Of a stretch of 64,000 nt of DNA, positions 50,853 through 59,431 are shown one piece after another. A model generated the notes under the pieces. The model searched no databases. It saw nothing but the letters and a program-made list of their open reading frames with translations, and was not told the origin of the DNA. Position numbers and translations under genes: made by a program. The stretch comes from Sphingomonas faeni (GTDB taxonomy: Bacteria; Pseudomonadota; Alphaproteobacteria; Sphingomonadales; Sphingomonadaceae), in the NCBI RefSeq assembly GCF_023195535.1, contig NZ_JALPNF010000001.1, positions 930,001 to 994,000 on the forward strand. The letters are read 5' to 3'. Every line of letters starts with the position of its first letter. The stretch's first letter is position 1.

Positions 50853-51350
50853 ATGGCCGACAAGGATACCCCACAGGAAGTCGCAGCGAAGTTCATCGAC
50901 AAGCTGAAGGCCAGTCCGTTCGTGATGATCGGCCTGCACGATGGCCAGCATTCGGGAAGCCAGCATTCCGAGCCGATGACCGCGCAGATCGACGACGATC
51001 AGCCCAACACGCTGTTCTTCTTCGCCGGCCGCGACAATCGTATCGCCAAGGGCGGCGCGGCAATGGCGCAGTTCGTCGGCAAGGGTCATGATTTCTTCGC
51101 CTGCATGTCCGGCGACGTCTCGACCTCGAACGACCGCACGCAGATCGACAAGCTCTGGAACAACCAGGTCGAGGCGTGGTTTCCGGGCGGCAAGGAAGAC
51201 CCGAACCTCACGCTGCTGCGCTTCGACATCGACAGCGCTGAGCTCTGGGAAACCGACATCTCGATCGGCGGCCGCCTCAAGATGCTGTTCGGCGGCACGA
51301 TCCAGTCGGACGAATCGAGCAGCCACGCAGTGGTGAACTCGATCGCATAA
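50853..51350 (+). CDS. Pyridoxamine 5'-phosphate oxidase-fold general stress protein
   Basis: 165 residues from ATG 50853, seven bases after aggag (an ATG at 50847 is too close). The PNPOx-like split barrel: PFVMIGLHDGQHSGSQHSEP, then NTLFFFAGRDNRIAKGG, AWFPGGKEDPNLTLLRFD and AELWETDISIGGRLKML. This matches the general stress protein 26-like group that binds FMN or similar. Function of the group is unclear. Single gene, repeat element after it. Confidence 0.9.
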   Translation: MADKDTPQEVAAKFIDKLKASPFVMIGLHDGQHSGSQHSEPMTAQIDDDQPNTLFFFAGRDNRIAKGGAAMAQFVGKGHDFFACMSGDVSTSNDRTQIDKLWNNQVEAWFPGGKEDPNLTLLRFDIDSAELWETDISIGGRLKMLFGGTIQSDESSSHAVVNSIA

Positions 51351-51391
51351 GACCGGCGGGGAGGGGGTGTAAAACTACCGCCCCCTCCCCT

Positions 51392-51477
51392 CCGTCATCC
51401 CAGCGAAAGCTGGGATCTCCCGGTTTGAGACTCAACGCAAACCAACGAGGAGACCCCAGCTTTCGCTGGGGTGACGG
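51392..51477. repeat. Inverted-repeat element, family 3, copy 2
   Basis: Near-perfect arms ccgtcatcccagcgaaagct... and ...agctttcgctggggtgacgg, each with an inner hairpin ccagc-gaaa-gctgg. It lies between convergent genes and could end transcription both ways. Confidence 0.88.
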
Positions 51478-51500
51478 ACTATTGAAACAGACTAAAAGCC

Positions 51501-52733
51501 TTACCCATTCGCGGTGATGAACTCTTCCACGACCGGCGCGATCTTGTCCCGCCAGCGCGATCCATTGAAAATCCCGTAATGGCCGGCACCCTCAGCCATC
51601 AAATAGCGCTTCTTGTCGTCCGGTAACGCGGTCGCCAGCGTCAGCGCAGCCTTGGTCTGCCCCAGCCCGGAAATGTCATCACGCTCCCCCTCGACCGCGA
51701 GCAGCCCGATATCGGTGATCGCCGCCGGGTCCACCAGCCGCCCGCGATGCGTCATGATCCCGCGCGGCAAAGCATGGCTTTGGAACACGACGTCGATCGT
51801 CTGGAGATAGAATTCCGCGGTCATGTCGCAGACCGAACGATACTCCTCATAGAAATCCTGGCTCTGCGACGCGCTCGCGCCGTCGCCCTGGACAAGGTGC
51901 TTATACATCTCCCAATGCGAGACCATGTGGTTGCCAAGGTTCATCGACATGAACCCGGCGAGCTGCAGGAACCCCGGATACACTTTCCGCCCCGCACCCG
52001 GATAATTGCCCGGCACCGTCGCAATGACGTTCTGCTCGAACCACGCGTGCGGTCGCTCGGTCGCCAGCGTGTTGACCGCGGTCGGCGCCTCACGCGTATC
52101 CACCGGACCGCCCATCATCGTCAGCGTCTTCGGTCGACACGGATTATTATCCGCACTCATAAGCGCAACGGCCGCATAACACGGCACCGAAGGCTGACAG
52201 ACCGCGAGCATGTGCGTGCCCCCCTGCCCCTCGTTCGGACCGATCTGCTCGAGAAACGCGATCAGATAATCGATATAGTCGTCGAGATCGAAACGCCCCG
52301 CCGACACCGGCACGCTGCGCGCATCACGCCAGTCGGTGATGTAGACGTCCGCAAACGGCAGCATCCGCTCGACCGTGCCGCGCAGCAGAGTCGCGTAATG
52401 CCCCGACATCGGCGCGACAATCAGCAGCTTCGGACCGCCCTCGACACCCTCCCGCACGAAGCGCTTCAGCTGCCCGAAATCCTTCCGCAGTACGATCTCC
52501 TCGCGTACCGCGACCTCGCGGCCGTCGATCGTCGTCGAGTCGAGCCCGAAGGCAGGCTTTCCGCGAGTCGCATTCGCGTGTGCGAACACCTCCAACGCCG
52601 ATCCGATGACTGCACCACCGCCCAAATAGGAGAACGGGTTTGCCGGATGACTGAGCATTTCCGCACCGAAACTCGCCATTTTGCTGGCGCCCGACAACAT
52701 CGATCGTTGGAATTCGTAAGCATCGTAGAGCAT
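51501..52733 (-). CDS. phaZ: Intracellular polyhydroxyalkanoate depolymerase
   Basis: 410 residues, no signal peptide. The nucleophile is Cys179 in MLAVCQPSVPCYAAVALMSA, as in the PhaZ1 type of Ralstonia, where Cys replaces Ser. LLIVAPMSGHYATLLRGTV and VYITDWRDARSVPVSAGRFD are also family marks, and the late His is in AEGAGHYGIFNGSRW. It degrades stored PHB/PHA granules. This predicts that the strain stores PHA, although no synthase is in the window. Confidence 0.95.
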   Translation of the reverse strand: MLYDAYEFQRSMLSGASKMASFGAEMLSHPANPFSYLGGGAVIGSALEVFAHANATRGKPAFGLDSTTIDGREVAVREEIVLRKDFGQLKRFVREGVEGGPKLLIVAPMSGHYATLLRGTVERMLPFADVYITDWRDARSVPVSAGRFDLDDYIDYLIAFLEQIGPNEGQGGTHMLAVCQPSVPCYAAVALMSADNNPCRPKTLTMMGGPVDTREAPTAVNTLATERPHAWFEQNVIATVPGNYPGAGRKVYPGFLQLAGFMSMNLGNHMVSHWEMYKHLVQGDGASASQSQDFYEEYRSVCDMTAEFYLQTIDVVFQSHALPRGIMTHRGRLVDPAAITDIGLLAVEGERDDISGLGQTKAALTLATALPDDKKRYLMAEGAGHYGIFNGSRWRDKIAPVVEEFITANG

Positions 52734-52884
52734 GCGGTATCCTTTGCCCTAATATGGGCTGCCGAAGTGGTAACGCAAATCCGCTGCGGCGCAATGCGGC
52801 ATTCCAAGGACGGCCCCAGCGGATCTCACGCCCGATCGCCCGGTTGTCGTTGAGCGCCACCCCCGCCACTGCTAGGTCCCGCGC

Positions 52885-54660
52885 ATGGCCAAGCCGATAC
52901 CCGAAGAAAAGACGTCCCGCCGGATCGGCGATCTCGCGATGGTGTGGCGTCACGCCGCGAATTATCCACGCCAAATCGCCTTCGCCGGGCTCGCATTGCT
53001 AACGACGTCGGCCGCCACGATCGGCATCCCGTACGGGTTCAAGCGCGTGATCGATCGCGGCTTTGGCCCCGGCGAGGGCGGATCGGTCGCCAACTCGTTC
53101 CACTATCTGCTGATGATCGTCGTCGTGCTCGCACTCGCGACCGCGGTGCGCTTCTATTACGTCTCGTGGCTCGGCGAGCGCGTCGTCGCGGACATTCGCA
53201 CCAACGTGCAACGCCATCTGCTCCGCCTGACGCCGCGCTTCTTCGAGGAGAACCGCCCGTCCGAGATCGCCTCGCGCCTCACCTCGGACACCGCGCTGAT
53301 CGAGCAGGTCGTCGGCAGCACGGTGTCGATCGCGCTGCGCAACACTTTCACCGGCATCGGCGGGCTGATCTACCTGTTCGCGATCTCGCCCAAGCTCGCG
53401 GGCATGCTGATGATCGGCATCCCGCTGATCATCCTGCCGATCGCGCTGCTCGGCAAACGCGTCCGCAATTACTCGCGCACCTCGCAGGACCGTGTCGCCG
53501 ATGTCGGTTCGATCGCCACCGAGACGCTCGGCGCGATGAAAGTGGTCCAGGCATTCGGCCAGGAGGACCGCGAGGTGATCCGCTTCTCGGACGCGGTTGC
53601 CGCGACGTTTGCCGCGGCACGGGCGCGGATCCTGTTGCGTGCCGTGATGACCGCGATCGTGATCGGGCTCGTGTTCGGCTCGATCACGCTCGTCCTGTGG
53701 GAAGGGGCTATCGACGTCGCGGCAGGGCGGATCAGCGGCGGTGCGATCGCCGCGTTCGTGCTGACGGGCGGCATCGTCGCAGGCGCGTTCGGTGCTTTGA
53801 CCGAGGTCTATGGCGATTTGTTGCGCGGTGCCGGTGCCGCCGGGCGGCTATCCGAACTGCTCCGCGAAAAGCCCGAGATCGCCGCACCCGCCAACCCGGC
53901 CGCGCTACCTCAGCCGCCCCGTGGCGCGCTCGCGTTCGAGAATGTGCAGTTCCACTATCCGACACGCCGCGACGTCGCCGCACTCAACGGCTTCTCGCTC
54001 GACGTGAAGCCGGGCGAGACGGTCGCGGTCGTCGGTCCCTCGGGTGCGGGCAAGACCACGTTGTTTCAGTTGGTCCAGCGCTTCTACGATCCAGACGCCG
54101 GCCGCGTGACGCTCGACGGGATCGATCTGCGCGACGCCGACCCGGCGGAGGTCCGCGCGCGGATCGCAATGGTGCCGCAGGAGACGATCATCTTCGGCGC
54201 GTCGGCCCGCGACAATCTGCGTTACGGCGACTGGTCCGCAACCGACGACCAGCTCTGGGCCGCCGCCGAAGCCGCCAACGCCGCCGAGTTTCTGCGCAAA
54301 CTGCCTGAGGGGTTGGAGACGTTCCTCGGCGAAGGCGGCGCACGGCTGTCTGGCGGCCAGCGCCAGCGCGTCACGATCGCCCGCGCGCTCCTCCGCGATG
54401 CGCCGATCCTGCTGCTCGACGAGGCCACGAGTGCGCTCGATGCCGAGAGCGAGCGGCTGGTGCAGGAAGCGCTCGAACGGCTGATGGCGAACCGCACCAC
54501 GCTGGTCATCGCACACCGCCTAGCCACCGTGCGCGCAGCCGAGCGGATCATCGTGATGACCGACGGCCAGATCGTCGAGGAAGGCTCGCACGGATCGCTG
54601 ATGACCAACAGCGGACTCTACGCGCGACTGGCGAGCCTGCAGTTCAACGAGGCGGCATAG
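52885..54660 (+). CDS. ABC exporter, fused membrane and ATP-binding domains (MsbA-like)
   Basis: 591 residues. Six helices in the first 320 residues, then the nucleotide-binding domain: GPSGAGKTTLFQ (Walker A), MVPQETIIFGASARDN (Q loop), RLSGGQRQRVTIARAL (signature), ILLLDEATSALDAES (Walker B) and VIAHRLATV (H loop). Half-transporters of this type work as homodimers exporting lipids or drugs. No partner gene is near, so the substrate is open. Divergent from phaZ. Confidence 0.94.
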   Translation: MAKPIPEEKTSRRIGDLAMVWRHAANYPRQIAFAGLALLTTSAATIGIPYGFKRVIDRGFGPGEGGSVANSFHYLLMIVVVLALATAVRFYYVSWLGERVVADIRTNVQRHLLRLTPRFFEENRPSEIASRLTSDTALIEQVVGSTVSIALRNTFTGIGGLIYLFAISPKLAGMLMIGIPLIILPIALLGKRVRNYSRTSQDRVADVGSIATETLGAMKVVQAFGQEDREVIRFSDAVAATFAAARARILLRAVMTAIVIGLVFGSITLVLWEGAIDVAAGRISGGAIAAFVLTGGIVAGAFGALTEVYGDLLRGAGAAGRLSELLREKPEIAAPANPAALPQPPRGALAFENVQFHYPTRRDVAALNGFSLDVKPGETVAVVGPSGAGKTTLFQLVQRFYDPDAGRVTLDGIDLRDADPAEVRARIAMVPQETIIFGASARDNLRYGDWSATDDQLWAAAEAANAAEFLRKLPEGLETFLGEGGARLSGGQRQRVTIARALLRDAPILLLDEATSALDAESERLVQEALERLMANRTTLVIAHRLATVRAAERIIVMTDGQIVEEGSHGSLMTNSGLYARLASLQFNEAA

Positions 54661-54749
54661 GGGCGATCGAGATTTAGCGGCTTGATCAGACGCTACGGTA
54701 AAACCGTTCCGTCACGGACATCGTTCGAACGACAGTCCGCTCTTCCCTG

Positions 54750-54801
54750 TTCTCCCGCAAATGCGGGAGCCCAGTCTGGATCCCCGCCTTCGCGGGGAAA
54801 C
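54750..54801. repeat. Short double-hairpin repeat, family 5, copy 1
   Basis: Two hairpins in a row: tctcccgcaaatgcgggag and tccccgccttcgcgggga, joined by cccagtctgga. A close copy is at 56545-56598. It lies between convergent genes and may serve as a bidirectional terminator. Confidence 0.8.
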
Positions 54802-54893
54802 ATGCTTGCTCCGATGTCCGCTCCGCAAACCAGAATATCTCGGTGCTATAGTACCGTGCCGGCTTGCCGGGTCTAAACAAAACGCCGAGCGTC

Positions 54894-55232
54894 CTAACCC
54901 TTCTTGGCCTTCGCCTTCTTCGGCTTCGGCACAGGCAATTCCGCGGCTGAGATGCGGACGAGTTCGGCCAGCCAGTCGGCATCGTCCCAGCGATCCGCAT
55001 CTATCAGCAGGCACGGCTTCGCGCCCGGATAGGGCGCACCTTCGTCGATTGCTCCCGCAAACGCCCGCCCTCCCGGGGTCGGCTTCACGAACAGCTGGTC
55101 GTCGCAGATCAAGCCGACCATTTTGCCATCGCAATACAGCCCGTACTCGCCGAACATCGGCTTTGCGGAGACCTCCCCCGCCGCGGCGAGCTGGTCGACG
55201 ATGAACGCGACGGTTTTGCGATCGGATGCCAT
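54894..55232 (-). CDS. TfoX/Sxy N-terminal domain protein
   Basis: 112 residues. The TfoX_N pattern is VSAKPMFGEYGLYCDGKMVG, then LICDDQLFVKPTPGGRAF and a C-terminal helix, with a Lys/Pro-rich tail (PVPKPKKAKAKKG). In gamma-proteobacteria Sxy controls competence together with CRP, but single-domain alphaproteobacterial forms have no proven role. It is convergent with the ABC exporter gene. Confidence 0.9.
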   Translation of the reverse strand: MASDRKTVAFIVDQLAAAGEVSAKPMFGEYGLYCDGKMVGLICDDQLFVKPTPGGRAFAGAIDEGAPYPGAKPCLLIDADRWDDADWLAELVRISAAELPVPKPKKAKAKKG

Positions 55233-55340
55233 CTGCCGATGCTGGCAGATCGGCGGGCCGATGGCGAGCCACGCCGACGACGGTGTTTAGCTTGCGACGC
55301 CGCGCCCACGCGCGCAAACTCGGCGAAACAGGAGACGGAC

Positions 55341-56498
55341 ATGCGCGACTTCGACATCATCGTGTACGGCGCGACCGGGTTCACCGGACGGCTGGTTGCC
55401 GAATATCTCGTCCAAACGTACCCGACCGGCGTCCGCTGGGCGATGGCAGGCCGCTCGCTGGCGAAGCTCCAGGAAGTCCGCGACCTGATCGGTGCACCCG
55501 GCGATACGGCGCTCATCACCGCCGACTCGGACGATCCTGCCAGCCTCCGCGCAATGGCCGAGCGCGCCACCGTCGTCATCTCGACGGTCGGCCCTTACCA
55601 GCTGTACGGCTCGGACCTCGTCGCTGCCTGCGCCGCGACCGGCACCGGCTATGTCGACCTCTGCGGTGAACCCGCCTGGATGCGCCACATGATCGACGCG
55701 CATGAGGGCGAAGCCACGCGGACCGGTGCGCGGATCGTGTTCTCGTGCGGCTTTGACTCCATCCCGTTCGATCTCGGCGTGTTGACGTTGCAAGACGCCG
55801 CGAAGGCCAAATACGGCATCCCAGCGCCCCGCGTGAAAGGTCGCGTGCGGAAAATGCAGGGGACGTTCTCGGGCGGCACCGCGGCTAGCCTCAAGGCGAC
55901 GCTCGCCGCCGCCGCGCGCGATCCCGGCATCGTCAAGCTGCTGACCAGCCCGTTCGCGCTCACCCCCGGTTTCAGCGGCCCGCATCAGTCGACCGGGCTG
56001 ATCCCCGAATACGACACGACCATCTCGGCCTGGGTCGCGCCGTTCGTCATGGCGCCAATCAATACCAAGAACGTCCATCGCACCAATTTCCTGCTCGGCG
56101 AGGCGTATGGCGCGGACTTCGTCTATGACGAGATGATGGTCGCAGGGCTCGGCGATCTCGGCAAGGTCGCGGCGGAGGCGATCGCGAAGTTCAATCCGTT
56201 CTCGAGCGACAAGGGGCCGAAGCCCGGCGAAGGGCCATCGAAGGAAGAGCGCGATGCCGGGCATTACGACCTGCTGTTCGTCGGTATCATGCCCGATGGG
56301 AAGCGGATCGATACGGTCGTCACCGGCGATCGCGATCCCGGCTATGGCTCGACCAGCAAGATGATCGCGGAGGCCGCGCTGTGCCTCGTGCAGGACGTGC
56401 AGGGCCATGGCGGTATCTGGACGCCGGGCGCGTTGATGGGGGCAAAACTGCGCGATCGGCTGGTGGCGAAGGCAGGACTGAGCTTTACGGTCGGGTGA
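55341..56498 (+). CDS. Saccharopine dehydrogenase-like / trans-acting enoyl reductase family protein
   Basis: 385 residues from ATG 55341 with aggag upstream. The NADP-binding start is FDIIVYGATGFTGRLVAEYL, followed by RWAMAGRSLAKLQEV and VVISTVGPYQLYGSDLV. GTGYVDLCGEPAWMRHMI is typical of the saccharopine-dehydrogenase-like family that includes mycobacterial trans-acting enoyl reductases. The C-terminal half is hydrophobic in patches. It probably reduces a lipid or other carbonyl, but the substrate is unknown. Confidence 0.88.
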   Translation: MRDFDIIVYGATGFTGRLVAEYLVQTYPTGVRWAMAGRSLAKLQEVRDLIGAPGDTALITADSDDPASLRAMAERATVVISTVGPYQLYGSDLVAACAATGTGYVDLCGEPAWMRHMIDAHEGEATRTGARIVFSCGFDSIPFDLGVLTLQDAAKAKYGIPAPRVKGRVRKMQGTFSGGTAASLKATLAAAARDPGIVKLLTSPFALTPGFSGPHQSTGLIPEYDTTISAWVAPFVMAPINTKNVHRTNFLLGEAYGADFVYDEMMVAGLGDLGKVAAEAIAKFNPFSSDKGPKPGEGPSKEERDAGHYDLLFVGIMPDGKRIDTVVTGDRDPGYGSTSKMIAEAALCLVQDVQGHGGIWTPGALMGAKLRDRLVAKAGLSFTVG

Positions 56499-56544
56499 TG
56501 TGAGACGCGACCGCAATCAATCCAGTGGCAGCATCTGACATCTT

Positions 56545-56598
56545 GTTCTCCCGCGAAGGCGGGAGCCCAGTCTGGGTCCCCGCCTTCGCGGGGAAACA
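56545..56598. repeat. Short double-hairpin repeat, family 5, copy 2
   Basis: Hairpins tctcccgcgaaggcgggag and tccccgccttcgcgggga around cccagtctggg; close copy of 54750-54801. It again lies between convergent genes (55341 + and 56669 -). Confidence 0.85.
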
Positions 56599-56668
56599 CT
56601 CTTTTGGTTACGCGTGATGGACAGCCAATGTCTGGCCTACCGGTTCCTCGACACAACGTAGCCCAGCC

Positions 56669-56965
56669 TCACTCCGCCAGCGCGAACACCGTCGCCGCAG
56701 CGGCTGCGCTGGCAACGACTCCCGACGTCGCGGCAATCGCTGCGGCCCGCCGGCGCACCGCGCCGCGAAACGCGCCGAGCCTGCCTGCATCGAGATGATA
56801 GCGCCCCGCGCCGTCGTCGACGATCGCGCCATAGCCGCACAAGCGCCGAAACGTCCCGGCATCCTCGGCCTCATAGGCGATCGCACGGTCCGCCACGGTC
56901 GCCTTCGCCGCGACGAAATCATTGACGATCCGCCGCCGCGACCGGCCTGACCTAAGTCCCCACAT
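56669..56965 (-). CDS. Small hypothetical protein with C-terminal membrane helix
   Basis: 98 residues from ATG 56965, which has ggggggaga upstream. Basic N-terminus (WGLRSGRSRRRIVNDFVAAK), a middle part with EDAGTFRRLCGYGAIVDDGA and a final Ala-rich hydrophobic helix (AIAATSGVVASAAAAATVFA). It could be a tail-anchored membrane protein. Not recognised. Lies just downstream of rnr on the same strand (53 bases). Confidence 0.65.
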   Translation of the reverse strand: MWGLRSGRSRRRIVNDFVAAKATVADRAIAYEAEDAGTFRRLCGYGAIVDDGAGRYHLDAGRLGAFRGAVRRRAAAIAATSGVVASAAAAATVFALAE

Positions 56966-57018
56966 ACTTGTCTCCCCCCGGGTAAGACGTCGCATACCGC
57001 GGGGTGTTTGCGCAAATC

Positions 57019-59379
57019 CTAACGCCGCTTGCCCTGATGGCGGATGTTCGCCGGACGCCCCCGCCGCTTGATCTCGCGCACCGGCTTGCGTCCGCCGCGC
57101 ATGGGAGGGGCGGCCCCCTTCCCCTCGGGCATCTCGAAGAGTAGCGCCCCCGACACCGGGTTTGCCTCCGCCAACCGCAGTTCCAGCGTCTGACCCTGCG
57201 CGAAGACGTCGCCGCTATGCTCGCCGGTCAGCGTCCGCGCGCCCTCGTCGAAGCGGAAATACTCGCCGCCCAGATCGCGCACCGGCATCAGGCCGTCGCC
57301 GCCGATCCCCTCGACCGTCGCGAAGAAGCCGAAATTGGTCACGCCCGTGATCCGCACATCCATCACCTGCCCGACGCGCTCCGAAAGGAACGCCGCGACA
57401 TAGCGGTCGGTGGTGTCGCGCTCCGCCTCCATCGCCCGGCGTTCGAGCCGGCTGATGATCTCTCCGACCGACTCCATGTTCACCGCGTCGTCCGCCGGCA
57501 ACCCGCCCTCGCCGAGGCCGTAAGCGGACACCAGCGAGCGATGGACGAGCAGATCGGCATAGCGCCGGATCGGCGAGGTGAAGTGCGCGTAACTGCCGAG
57601 GCTCAGCCCGAAATGCCCGTGATTGCCGGGCGCGTAATAGGCCTGGGTCTGCGTGCGAAGGATCTGCTCCATTACCTGCGGACGGAAGTCCGCATCGCCG
57701 ATCCGCTCGATGATGTGGTTGAACGTTGCTGGCCGCACGACCTGCCCGAGCGCGAACGGCACGTCGAACGTCTCGAGATATTCCTTCAGCGCCGCCAACT
57801 TCTCGCGGCTCGGCGGCTCGTGGATTCGGTACATCACCGGCGCCTTCTTCGCCTCCAGCGCCTTGGCGGCGGCGACGTTGGCAGCGATCATGTAATCCTC
57901 GATCAACCGGTGTGCGTCGAGCCGTTCGCGCGGCGATACGGACATGATCCGGCCCTTCTCGTCGAGCACGACACGGCGCTCGGGGAGGTCGAGATCGAGC
58001 GGCGCCCGCGCGTCACGCGCCTTCGCGAGCGCATGCCAGCAGGCCCAGAGGGGGACGAGCGATGCAACCACACGCCCGTCATCTACCCGGCCGTCATTCC
58101 AGCGAAAGCTGGGATTTCCTTCCGCGAGGGCGTCCTCTGTGGAGGGAGACCCCAGCTTTCGCTGGGGTGACGGGCTGGGGCTGTCGGACGAGATAGATCC
58201 GTCGGACAGGAGGGCATCGTTCGAGGCCATCCCGTCGATGATCGCCTGCGCCTCTTCATACGCCAGGTTCGCCGCGATCCGCACCACCGCGCGCGTAAAG
58301 CGCCAAGATTTGAGCGAACCATCCTTGCCAATCCGCAAATGGCACGCGAGCGCGGCACGATCCGCGCCTTCCTTCAGCGAACACACCTCCGCCGACAGGA
58401 TCTCGGGCAACATTGGCACGACGCGATCGGGGAAATACACCGAGTTCCCGCGCCGCCGCGCCTCGCGGTCGACCTCGGACTTGGGCCGCACGTAGAAGCT
58501 GACATCGGCGATCGCGACGATCGCCTTCCATCCGCCAGCGTTCGCAGGATCGTCATCCGCCTCCGCCCACACCGCATCGTCGTGATCGCGCGCATCCTCA
58601 GGGTCGATCGCGACGATCGGCAGGTCGCGCAGGTCCTCGCGCCCCTCCCCCAGCGGCAACTTCGAAACCCGCTCAGCCTCGTCGAGTGCCTCTTGCGAGA
58701 ACACGTCCGGAATGCCGAGCTTGTGGATCGCGATCAGCGAGAAGCTGCGCGCCGCAAACGGATCGCCCAGCTTCGACACGACGCGCGCGGCGATCTTGGG
58801 CGGCTTGCCCGCGAGTTCCGCCAATACGAGATCACCCGGCGCCGCGCCGCCCGCATCCGCCACCGCGAATTCGCGCCGCTCGCGCTTGTCGACCCCCGTC
58901 AGCCACAACCGCCCGGCCTCTTCGCGCAACACGCCGAGCACCTGTTCAGAGGCAGGCGCGAGCACCTTCATCGGATGCGCGATCCAGCCGTTCCCAGCCT
59001 CCTCGGTCCGCGCCAAGATCCGCTCGCCAACCCCGAGCGCCCCACGTTTCCGCTCGCGCACGCGCAACCGCGGCGGCGGGATGCCCTCGGCCTCCCAGCG
59101 CTCGGGCACCGCCCAGACATTGCCGCCGTCATCGACGTCCGCGATCCGCAGCACCGTCACCTTAGGGATGCCACCCATCTTGTGGAACGCGCGACCGGGG
59201 GCGCTGTCGATCAGCCCCTCGTCGGCCATGTCCTTCAACAGCGCCTTTAGCCCGATCTTGTCCCGCGCGCTGAGCCCGAAGCCCTTGGCGATCTCGCGCT
59301 TGCCCGCGGGCACGTCGGAATTGGCGATGAAGTCGAGGATCTGCTCGCGCGTCGGAAGACCGGCTTTTGGTTTGTACAT
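57019..59379 (-). CDS. rnr: Ribonuclease R with an in-frame repeat insertion
   Basis: 786 residues. N-terminal winged helix (GLPTREQILDFIANSDVPAG), cold-shock domains, then the RNB domain with IVAIDPEDARDHDDAVWAEA (the catalytic Asp cluster) and FTSPIRRYADLLVHRSLV (the conserved RY region). The S1 domain (GQVMDVRITGVTNFGFFATV) and a basic tail follow. It degrades structured RNA 3' to 5'. Residues about 402-430 (QRKLGSPSTEDALAEGNPSF and flanks) are encoded by a family 3 repeat inserted in frame just before the segment leading to APLDLDLPERR. The catalytic parts are intact, so the protein may still work. Confidence 0.94.
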   Translation of the reverse strand: MYKPKAGLPTREQILDFIANSDVPAGKREIAKGFGLSARDKIGLKALLKDMADEGLIDSAPGRAFHKMGGIPKVTVLRIADVDDGGNVWAVPERWEAEGIPPPRLRVRERKRGALGVGERILARTEEAGNGWIAHPMKVLAPASEQVLGVLREEAGRLWLTGVDKRERREFAVADAGGAAPGDLVLAELAGKPPKIAARVVSKLGDPFAARSFSLIAIHKLGIPDVFSQEALDEAERVSKLPLGEGREDLRDLPIVAIDPEDARDHDDAVWAEADDDPANAGGWKAIVAIADVSFYVRPKSEVDREARRRGNSVYFPDRVVPMLPEILSAEVCSLKEGADRAALACHLRIGKDGSLKSWRFTRAVVRIAANLAYEEAQAIIDGMASNDALLSDGSISSDSPSPSPQRKLGSPSTEDALAEGNPSFRWNDGRVDDGRVVASLVPLWACWHALAKARDARAPLDLDLPERRVVLDEKGRIMSVSPRERLDAHRLIEDYMIAANVAAAKALEAKKAPVMYRIHEPPSREKLAALKEYLETFDVPFALGQVVRPATFNHIIERIGDADFRPQVMEQILRTQTQAYYAPGNHGHFGLSLGSYAHFTSPIRRYADLLVHRSLVSAYGLGEGGLPADDAVNMESVGEIISRLERRAMEAERDTTDRYVAAFLSERVGQVMDVRITGVTNFGFFATVEGIGGDGLMPVRDLGGEYFRFDEGARTLTGEHSGDVFAQGQTLELRLAEANPVSGALLFEMPEGKGAAPPMRGGRKPVREIKRRGRPANIRHQGKRR
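58091..58174. repeat. Inverted-repeat element, family 3, copy 3, inside rnr
   Basis: Arms ccgtcattccagcgaaagct and agctttcgctggggtgacgg with a centre of about 30 bases. It is the same family as 49167 and 51392, but here it lies within the RNase R coding frame without breaking it. Confidence 0.9.
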
Positions 59380-59431
59380 GGGCTAGAGATAGGCGGTAGG
59401 CCCGCCATTACCAAACGGCTAAGCTGCTCGC

